Assembly: GCA_014138725.1 (NCBI GenBank) | Contig: JACJID010000008.1 | Span: forward strand, 1-64,000 | Length of the DNA: 64,000 nt | Source: Kutzneria viridogrisea | GTDB lineage: Bacteria > Actinomycetota > Actinomycetes > Mycobacteriales > Pseudonocardiaceae | Reading direction: 5' to 3' | Shown: positions 58,119 to 64,000 of the stretch, one piece after another | How positions within the stretch are numbered: the first letter of the stretch is position 1 | How the letters are laid out: the number at the start of each line of letters is the position of its first letter | Made by a program: the position numbers and the translations under genes | The notes under the pieces: model-generated | The model's input: only the letters and a program-made list of their open reading frames with translations | Told to the model about the DNA's origin: nothing | The model's database searches: none

Positions 58119-58931
58119 TCAGCTCTTCGCGGTGCTCACCGAGAAGTCGGAGAAGTACGCGTGCACGGTGGACTTCGGCCCCCAACTGGTGTCGTGGCCG
58201 CCGAAGAAGGTGGAGAAGAACACGCCGCCGAACTTGATGCCGGAGATCCCGGTGACCGACTTGCTGGACAGCACCTGGGCCCCGTCGTACCAGACCGTCA
58301 CCACCCCGGTGGAGCGGTTCACCGACTGCTCGATGGTGTGTGCCTTGTCGTCCGCGGCGAACTTCCAGCTGCCCAGCCCGATGTCCTCGCCGTAGCCGTC
58401 ACCGGAGGGCGTGTAGACGTAGACCTCACCGGCGGAGCTGCCGCTCTTCATGCGCCACATGAAGCGGGTGGACCAGCCGTTGCCGTGGTTGCCCCCGCTC
58501 TCGCTGCCCGGGGTGCCGCTGTAGAACCCGGGCAGCTTGCCCGCCTTGCCGAAGTCGAAGTTCGAGGGGAACCGCACCTGGTAGCGCAGGTACAGGGTGG
58601 TGGCCGACTGGAGGTCGGCGTGCCCGGCCTTGGCCAGGTCCTGGTAGAACTGCCCGCCTCCGGTGTTCGGGCAGTTGGTGCAGGAGTTGGCCGAGGATCC
58701 CTTGCCGTAGGTGACGTCCAGTGCGGACCCGCTGGCCTTCAGGTCCTTGAAGCCCCACTGGCCACTGCCGGAGATGCCCCAGGAGTTCTGCCAGGAGGTG
58801 CCGGGAAAACCGGTGAAGTTCCCAGACCAGGTGGTGGCCGTGGGACCGGCCGCGGCGGAGCCGCCCGCGAGGGCGGCCAGCGCCAGTGCGGCGATCAGTG
58901 CGCGACGGACCAGCGACGTTGCTCGTGCCAT
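58119..58931 (-). CDS. Secreted polysaccharide-lyase-like protein (PL14-like)
   Basis: 270 residues from ATG 58931, with a twin-Arg-like basic head and signal peptide (RRALIAALALAALAGGSAAA). The beta-jelly-roll domain has LYLRYQVRFPSNFDFGKAGK, GGNHGNGWSTRFMWRMKSG and GEVYVYTPSGDGYGED, resembling PL14 alginate/glucuronan lyases and related actinomycete proteins. The first Cys pair (SCTNCP) may be a disulphide. The 3' end is 2 bp from the MDMPI gene stop. Likely cleaves a uronic acid-containing glycan; the family call is by motif and I hold it at medium confidence. Confidence 0.75.
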   Translation of the reverse strand: MARATSLVRRALIAALALAALAGGSAAAGPTATTWSGNFTGFPGTSWQNSWGISGSGQWGFKDLKASGSALDVTYGKGSSANSCTNCPNTGGGQFYQDLAKAGHADLQSATTLYLRYQVRFPSNFDFGKAGKLPGFYSGTPGSESGGNHGNGWSTRFMWRMKSGSSAGEVYVYTPSGDGYGEDIGLGSWKFAADDKAHTIEQSVNRSTGVVTVWYDGAQVLSSKSVTGISGIKFGGVFFSTFFGGHDTSWGPKSTVHAYFSDFSVSTAKS

Positions 58932-59074
58932 GCGTTCTTGTCTCCCAACCAACAGGGCGGCGTTGGTGTGGGCGGCGGTGCCTGGCACGGTAGGGCGGAA
59001 CACCGGGCCGTTTCAAGGGGTTCGCCGAAGTTCATCGACGTGAACGCCCGCGACCCGGTGTCCCGCAAGGACAA

Positions 59075-62000
59075 TCAGCCCGCCCAGACGTCCTCGACGT
59101 AGCGGTCCTCGCTGATCAGCCCGTCCAGCCAGGCCCGCGCGGCGGCCTCGTCCCCGCCGGTGTTCTCCCGCTGCACGCGTTTGAACGCCTCGCGCACGGC
59201 GGGCGCCATTCCCTTGCCGTCACCGCAGATGTAGACGCGGCCGCCCGCCCGCATGACGGCCCAGACATCGGCCCCGTCGGCGGCGATGCGGTCCTGCACG
59301 TACTTGCACTCGTCCACCGGGGCACGGGAGAACGCGGGCCGCATCGAGACGACACCGGCCTTCTCCGCGGCCTCCAGCTCGGCCCGGTGCAGGTAGTCCA
59401 CGTCGGGGTGGCGCACGCCGAAGAAGCACAGCGCCTGCCCCAGTTCCACCCCGTCCGCGGCCTGCTGGGCGCGGTCGCCGATGAAGCCGCGGAAGGGCGC
59501 CAGCCCGGTGCCCGCACTGATCATGATCACCGGCGTGGCCGGGTCCTCGGGCGCGCGGAACGCCTCGCGGGCCGGGTCCACCCGGGCGCGGATCTGCTCA
59601 CCGACGGCCAGCGTGGACAGGTAGTACGAGGACACCCCGTGGAAGGTGCCCGCCCCGCTGCGTGCCGGACCGGAGAGCACACCCACGATCAGCTCCACCT
59701 CACCGGGGCTGGCCTTGGCCGAGGAGGAGATCGAGTAGTGCCGGGCCTGGATCGGCGAGAGCATCTCCAGGAACACCTCGCCGGGCAGCTGGCAGGCGGG
59801 GTTCTCCTCCAGCAGGTCCAGCACGCTGCGACCGCAGTCGGTGACGTACCTGGCGAACTCCTCGGCGTCCTGGGCCAGTGCCTGCAACGCCTTGCGCTCC
59901 GGCGGGCAGGGGTTGGCCTCGGCCAGCACCGCGACCTGCGCCTGGGTGGCCGGGTTCTGCAGCTCCACGAAGTGGGTCAGCAGCTGGCGCACGGTCAGCG
60001 GCCGGTCGATGGGCAGCGCGCGGCGGGTCTTCTGCCTCGGGTTGATCGACAGCACCAGGTCCAGGTCCACCCCGAACCGCTCGGCGGCCCTGCGGACCAG
60101 CTCCGGCGGGTTGTCCGGCACCACGGTCAGGTGGTCGCCGGTCCGGTAGGTCACGCCCTCGGGCAGCGCGATGCGCAGGTACCGCTTGGAACGGCCGATC
60201 GGGCTGTCCACGTCGACCAGTTCCTCGTTGGCCAGCACCGTCATCGGCGCGACCTCGTAGCGCGCGTCCAGCGCCGAGGTGACCCCGCCCTTGAGCACCT
60301 GGATGTCGTAGAGCCGATCCGAGGTGGGCTCGGCGGCGGGCTCGGCGTCCGGGTCCCCGTAGCGCTCCAGCAGTCCGCGCCACAGGGCGTCGCTCCAGGT
60401 CTCCACGTCCCCGGACAGGTCGCCGGAGGCGTCGGCCTCGCAGCGGTCCACCAGCCGGGTGCCGCCCAGCTCGCTCAGCCGGTTGTCGATCAGCGTGGGC
60501 ACGTGCTGGTAGGTGGCCGCCCAGTTGCGGTCGCCGACCCCGAGCACCGCGTAGGACACGGCGGACAGGTCGTCCTCAGTGGACTCCGCGAGCCAGCCCA
60601 CGAACCGGGCGGCGTCGTCGGTGGGCTTTCCGTTGTAGGAAGCGGCAACGATGACCACGGGCCCGTCGGTGGGCAGCTTGCCCACGTACTCGTCCAGCGG
60701 GGCGGCCACCGCGGTGAAGCCCCGGTCCTCGCCCTCGTCGGCGAGCTGGCGGGCGAAGGCGCGGCAGGTGCCCAGGTTCGAGCCGTGCAGCACGGTCAGC
60801 GCGGTGCCCTGCCTGGCACGACCGTTCGTGCCGCCGGTGCTGCGCTCCTGCGTGGTCGTGACCTGCGGCTGCCTGCGGTCGGCCGAGGTGCGGCGGGCCA
60901 GCCCGAGCCGGAACCCGGCGGGCTTGAGGGTCAGCGTCTCCTTGACCTTGAGCTGGTAGTCCTCGGTGTCCAGCAACCGGTAGCGGTGGATCAGCATGCC
61001 CAGCAGCAGGGTCGCCTCGTGCAGGGCGAACTGGCGGCCGATGCAGGCGCGCTCGCCGGTGCCGAAGGGCTTGAAGGCGTGCACCGGGCGGGCCTTCTCG
61101 CGCTCGGGGGTGAACCGCTCGGGGTCGAAGGCCTCCACGTTGTCGCCCCACACCGGGTCGCGGTGCAGCGCGGGGGCCAGCACGACCACCCACTGCCCCT
61201 TCTTCACCGGGTAACGCCCGCCGAGCACGGTGTCCTGGGTCGCCTCCCTGGAGTACGCGGCGGCGGTCGGCCACAGGCGCAGGGCCTCGTTGAGCACCTG
61301 CCGCACGTAGCGCAGCTTGCCGACCTCCTCGAAGGTGGGCTGCGGGTCGGCCTGGTCGCCCCACATGGCGTCCACCTCGGCCTGCGCCCGCGCCAGCACC
61401 GCGGGGTTCTTGACCAGGTAGTGCAGCGCGAAGGACAGGGCGCCGGAGGTGGTCTCGTGCCCGGCGATCAGGAAGGTGATCACCTGGTTGCGGATGTTGA
61501 CGTCGTCGAGCACCTCACCGGAGACCGGGTGCGGGGCGTTGAGCATCAGGCCAAGCAGGTCCTCGGTGGCGGTGTCCCCGCTGTCCTTGCGGGCCTTGAT
61601 CACCTCGTCCACGATGCCCGCCATGAACTCGGCGTCCCCGGCGAAACGCTCGTCGGCGCCCCGGTTGAGGATCGGCCCGATCCAGGGCAGCTCGCGGCTC
61701 TTGGCCTGGGCGTGCGCCAGGGAACGAACCAGGGCCTGCACGAAGGGGTGCGGCTCGGCGCGCTCGAAGGAGGTGAAGTCGAAGCCGAACCCGGACAGGC
61801 CGATGGTGTCCAGGGTCAGCCGGGTCATGTCCTCGGCGACCTCCACCAGTGGGCCGTCCACGTGCGCGTCCCAGTGCGCGACCAGCCGGTTGGCCACCTC
61901 CAGCATGGTCGGGTGGTAGCCGCGCATGGACTGCATGGAGAAGGCGGGCAGCAGGATGTCGTGCGCCTTCTGCCAGTTGGGCTCGTGGTTGTAGGCGGTG

Positions 62001-62290
62001 AACAGCCCGTCGCCCGCGATGCCCCGGATCCTGGCCAGCGCCGGTGCCACGTGCTTGGCGAACCGGGTCTCGTCGGACAGCTCCGCGACCAGGTCGGCGC
62101 CGGAGACCAACACGACCTCGTTGTCGAAGAAGCGCTTCGCGAAGATCGGGCCGAGTTCCTTGGCCAGCTTCATGTTGTCCTGGATCGGTGTGTCCCCGGA
62201 GACTCCGAGCACGTCGCCGACGAAGGGGATCCGGTTCGCCGGGTGCGGCATGCCGGTCGTGTCGATCCCGGTGGTCTCGGGTGTAGCCAT
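59075..62290 (-). CDS. Self-sufficient cytochrome P450-NADPH reductase fusion, CYP102 family
   Basis: 1071-residue fatty-acid hydroxylase of the P450-BM3 type, active without partner proteins. Heme domain (1-~470): I-helix FLIAGHETTSGALSFALHYL, ExxR in LNEALRLWPTAAAYSREAT, heme loop FGTGERACIGRQFALHEATL. FMN domain: LHGSNLGTCRAFARQLADEG and YNGKPTDDAARF. FAD/NADPH domain: RHYSISSSAK, ISAGTGLAPFRGFIGDRAQQ, GRVYICGDGKGMAPAV, and the typical end YVEDVWAG. ATG 62290 follows GAGGT. Divergent from a PAS-LuxR regulator with a 7-bp-armed inverted repeat between them. The CYP102 N-terminal substrate channel residues were not examined further. Confidence 0.95.
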   Translation of the reverse strand: MATPETTGIDTTGMPHPANRIPFVGDVLGVSGDTPIQDNMKLAKELGPIFAKRFFDNEVVLVSGADLVAELSDETRFAKHVAPALARIRGIAGDGLFTAYNHEPNWQKAHDILLPAFSMQSMRGYHPTMLEVANRLVAHWDAHVDGPLVEVAEDMTRLTLDTIGLSGFGFDFTSFERAEPHPFVQALVRSLAHAQAKSRELPWIGPILNRGADERFAGDAEFMAGIVDEVIKARKDSGDTATEDLLGLMLNAPHPVSGEVLDDVNIRNQVITFLIAGHETTSGALSFALHYLVKNPAVLARAQAEVDAMWGDQADPQPTFEEVGKLRYVRQVLNEALRLWPTAAAYSREATQDTVLGGRYPVKKGQWVVVLAPALHRDPVWGDNVEAFDPERFTPEREKARPVHAFKPFGTGERACIGRQFALHEATLLLGMLIHRYRLLDTEDYQLKVKETLTLKPAGFRLGLARRTSADRRQPQVTTTQERSTGGTNGRARQGTALTVLHGSNLGTCRAFARQLADEGEDRGFTAVAAPLDEYVGKLPTDGPVVIVAASYNGKPTDDAARFVGWLAESTEDDLSAVSYAVLGVGDRNWAATYQHVPTLIDNRLSELGGTRLVDRCEADASGDLSGDVETWSDALWRGLLERYGDPDAEPAAEPTSDRLYDIQVLKGGVTSALDARYEVAPMTVLANEELVDVDSPIGRSKRYLRIALPEGVTYRTGDHLTVVPDNPPELVRRAAERFGVDLDLVLSINPRQKTRRALPIDRPLTVRQLLTHFVELQNPATQAQVAVLAEANPCPPERKALQALAQDAEEFARYVTDCGRSVLDLLEENPACQLPGEVFLEMLSPIQARHYSISSSAKASPGEVELIVGVLSGPARSGAGTFHGVSSYYLSTLAVGEQIRARVDPAREAFRAPEDPATPVIMISAGTGLAPFRGFIGDRAQQAADGVELGQALCFFGVRHPDVDYLHRAELEAAEKAGVVSMRPAFSRAPVDECKYVQDRIAADGADVWAVMRAGGRVYICGDGKGMAPAVREAFKRVQRENTGGDEAAARAWLDGLISEDRYVEDVWAG
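60816..60831. repeat. Recurrent 16-bp near-palindrome, copy 4
   Basis: GCACGACCGTTCGTGC in the linker-coding part of the CYP102 gene; exact match to copy 3 and to the reverse complement of copies 1 and 2. Confidence 0.8.
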
Positions 62291-62369
62291 CGTTCTACCT
62301 CGCCCCAGATTCATTGTCTTCCCGCTGGCTCCCAGCCTGGCAGCACCGGGAGGGCACTGCCACGAGTCG

Positions 62370-62389
62370 GACTACAGGATCTTGTAGTC
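62370..62389. promoter_or_regulatory. Inverted repeat operator between CYP102 and PAS-LuxR genes
   Basis: GACTACA (62370-62376) and TGTAGTC (62383-62389) are perfect 7-bp arms around GGATCT. The right arm overlaps TAGTCT (62385-62390), a plausible -10 for a leaderless PAS-LuxR transcript starting at GTG 62397. Likely site of autoregulation and of control of the P450 gene. Confidence 0.6.
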
Positions 62390-62396
62390 TTGCCCG

Positions 62397-63017
62397 GTGG
62401 GTGACCCGGAGCACGAGATCGCCGAGCTCCAGCTCGCCCGGCGGCAGCTGGCCGTGTGGCGCAACAGGTTCTTCGCGTTGCTGGACCGCACCCCGGTGCC
62501 GACCGCGATCTGCCTGGTCAACGGCACCGTACTGGGCGTGAACCCGGCCATGGCCGAGCTGTTCGGGACCTCCCCCAGAAACCTGCACGGTCGTGCGGTC
62601 ATCGAGCTGGTGCAGCCCCGCTCACAGCGGGACTACGAGCGGGTGGTGCGCGACCTGGTCACCGGACGGCGCACCCGCCGGGTGCTCGCGGTGCGCTGGG
62701 CCCAGGGCACCGGCCAGGTCACCGTGCAGGCCGTCGACGACGACGAGGGCACCGGACTGCTCGTCACGCTCCAGCCGGATCCGTTGCGGCACAACGTGAT
62801 TCCCGAGCTGACCGAGCGCGAGCGGGCGGTGCTGCGGCTAGTGGCCCGCGGGGCGAGCTCGGCCGAGGCCGCCGCCGAGCTGGGCATCACCGCGGACGGG
62901 GTCAACTACCACCTGACCCGGCTCACCGCCCGGCTGTCCGTACCCAATCGGGCAGCACTGATCGCACGTTCGTACACGCTGGGCCTGTTGGACGCGACCG
63001 CTTGGCCGCCGCGCTGA
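62397..63017 (+). CDS. PAS-LuxR transcriptional regulator
   Basis: 206-residue cytosolic regulator. An N-terminal helix leads to a PAS domain (about 25-130; LDRTPVPTAICLVNGTVLGV and LFGTSPRNLHGRAVIELVQP). The LuxR helix-turn-helix is LTERERAVLRLVARGASSAE, then AELGITADGVNYHLTRLTARLSVPNRAAL. PAS-LuxR regulators (PimM type) activate secondary-metabolite and lipid genes. GTG 62397 appears leaderless, 7 bp after TAGTCT. The divergent CYP102 gene is the obvious target. Confidence 0.92.
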   Translation: MGDPEHEIAELQLARRQLAVWRNRFFALLDRTPVPTAICLVNGTVLGVNPAMAELFGTSPRNLHGRAVIELVQPRSQRDYERVVRDLVTGRRTRRVLAVRWAQGTGQVTVQAVDDDEGTGLLVTLQPDPLRHNVIPELTERERAVLRLVARGASSAEAAAELGITADGVNYHLTRLTARLSVPNRAALIARSYTLGLLDATAWPPR

Positions 63018-63172
63018 TGCGACACCCGGCCGGTGTGACCCAGGACACCACTGGTCCCCCGAACGCAGCTGTTGGCGGATTGCCCAATCCGCTACGCTTT
63101 CTGGACTAAGTCGGTCAGGACCGTGCCGACGCGCATCGTGCGCGGCCCTGACCGGCTTTCCCTTTGCCCGCG

Positions 63173-63640
63173 TCAGGATTGCTCGGCGAGTTCCTTCAGC
63201 TTCCGCAGGGTCTCGACGATGTTGCGTCGGTTGTGCGCCGCCCGGTCGCGGACCCCGGTGGCCAGCGGCCCGATCACGGCGCGGAACAGCGCGTTGCGGC
63301 GATCGACCGTTCGTTCCTCCACCCGACAGCCCGAACCGGTCGGCTCGATCAGGTACTCCCACTCCGCCAGCGCCATGCCCAGGCTGCTGACCAGGTAGCC
63401 GAACCGCCTGCCGGGCTCGGCGTGCAGCACGCGCGCGGTGGTCGACCAGCGCCGCCCGCCGTGCCGGTTGCTGCCCCGGAAGCGCGCCCCCACCGAGGGC
63501 CCGGTCGCCCCGCCCAGCCACTGCGAGCCGGAGCACTCGGCGGTGAACCGGTGCTGCCCGGTGACCTCGCTGACCAACTCGTACACCCGTTCGGCCGGGG
63601 CGGCGATCTCCACGGCGGCACTCACTGGTTCTGCTCGCAC
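63173..63640 (-). CDS. SRPBCC-family protein (polyketide cyclase/START-like)
   Basis: 155 residues from GTG 63640; the open frame upstream runs through an operator-like palindrome and is rejected. Fold signature: [20 protein letters not shown] at the start, then [30 protein letters not shown] and a helical C-terminus ([19 protein letters not shown]). Binds small hydrophobic ligands; function unknown. Convergent with PAS-LuxR (gap 63018-63172, no gene) and divergent from mscR. Confidence 0.85.
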   Translation of the reverse strand: MRAEPVSAAVEIAAPAERVYELVSEVTGQHRFTAECSGSQWLGGATGPSVGARFRGSNRHGGRRWSTTARVLHAEPGRRFGYLVSSLGMALAEWEYLIEPTGSGCRVEERTVDRRNALFRAVIGPLATGVRDRAAHNRRNIVETLRKLKELAEQS

Positions 63641-63652
63641 AGCCTGTTCAAC

Positions 63653-63664
63653 GAACGATCGTTC
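63653..63664. promoter_or_regulatory. Perfect palindrome GAACGATCGTTC, operator candidate
   Basis: 12-bp perfect palindrome immediately upstream of the SRPBCC start and about 95 bp upstream of mscR. It shares the 10-mer ACGATCGTTC with the TetR-type operator at 57487-57502. Confidence 0.55.
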
Positions 63665-63758
63665 ATGGGGTTTCGACCCGTGCGGGGGTCGCGATAGCCG
63701 CATGGGCGTGCCAGGCTGCTCACGGAGTTGGCGAGGATGCCGGAGGGACGGTGGGCTG

Positions 63759-64000
63759 ATGCCGCACGAGGTTCGCGGAGTCGTGTCGATGGGCAAGGGC
63801 GAGCCGGTCGGTGTGCAGACCGTGCTGGTGCCCGACCCGGGACCCGGCGAGGTCGTGGTGAAGGTGCAGGCGTGCGGGGTCTGCCACACCGACCTGCACT
63901 ACCGCGAGGGCGGCATCAACGACGAGTTCCCGTTCCTGCTCGGCCACGAGGCCGCGGGCGTCGTGGAACAGGTCGGCGAGGGCGTGCACAACGTCTCCCC
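63759..64000 (+). CDS. mscR: S-(hydroxymethyl)mycothiol dehydrogenase, N-terminal part
   Basis: Oxidises the mycothiol adduct of formaldehyde with NAD; also acts as S-nitrosomycothiol reductase. Zinc-dependent alcohol dehydrogenase fold: [20 protein letters not shown], catalytic-zinc Cys/His in [20 protein letters not shown], and [15 protein letters not shown]. The [11 protein letters not shown] stretch is characteristic of MscR among MDR dehydrogenases. ATG 63759 behind GGAGGG. The gene continues beyond the window; about 80 codons are visible. A mycothiol enzyme confirms an actinobacterial host. Confidence 0.88.
   Translation, partial: MPHEVRGVVSMGKGEPVGVQTVLVPDPGPGEVVVKVQACGVCHTDLHYREGGINDEFPFLLGHEAAGVVEQVGEGVHNVS

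Overview
This window is chromosomal DNA from a high-G+C actinomycete, most likely a filamentous Pseudonocardiaceae-type organism. The evidence is third-position G/C in nearly every gene, frequent GTG starts, SARP/NB-ARC regulators, a mycothiol-dependent dehydrogenase, zinc-free ribosomal protein paralogues, TTGTCCACA-type DnaA boxes and geosmin-type terpene cyclases. No phage, transposase or CRISPR array was seen.

Layout. 1-4785: GH42 beta-galactosidase divergent from a lipoprotein/permease/permease sugar importer. 4771-9275: two-component system, ABC-F ATPase, TRIC-type membrane protein. 9469-13970: histidine phosphatase, then a divergent zinc-starvation locus (CobW-type GTPase with cysteine-free bL31/bL32 facing bL28-bL33-uS14-bS18), then BluB. 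14024-16784: TPR-GGDEF protein, DnaA-box pair, orphan NarL-type regulator. 16900-20163: secreted penicillin-acylase-family enzyme with a discoidin domain. 20180-30490: tRNA-Arg(CCT), NB-ARC and SARP-NB-ARC-TPR proteins, uncharacterised coupled pairs and a tiny secreted peptide. 30821-34470: cupin, Nramp transporter, ClC protein, SnoaL-like protein.

The centrepiece is 34490-42674, six minus-strand genes in transcription order: encapsulin shell (Family 2B), terpene cyclase, two-domain terpene cyclase, second Family 2B shell, polyprenyl diphosphate synthase, IspH. All gaps are 3-22 bp. It reads as an isoprenoid assembly line whose last steps sit in a protein nanocompartment. The single-domain cyclase looks like the germacradienol (N-terminal) half of geosmin synthase. 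The two-domain cyclase carries the geosmin C-terminal half behind an unrelated third cyclase domain. Both cyclases end in tails with a GLGTA motif that also occurs, as SLGTAAAR, in the N-terminal arm of both shells. This suggests a cargo-docking mode based on mimicry of the shell arm.

43284-50723 holds an SDR, TetR and XRE regulators, a type II thioesterase, an acetamidase with an amino-acid permease, a broken VOC gene and a secreted hydrolase. 50926-58931 holds a DUF574-type methyltransferase, P450, PAP2 phosphatase, and a secreted glycosidase-like protein joined to a C39-like protein by a 3 x 78 bp in-frame repeat, then TetR, a mycothiol-type DinB protein and a polysaccharide-lyase-like protein. 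59075-64000 holds a CYP102-type P450-reductase fusion divergent from a PAS-LuxR regulator, an SRPBCC protein and the start of mscR. An exact 16-bp near-palindrome recurs four times in unrelated genes and reading frames in the right third.
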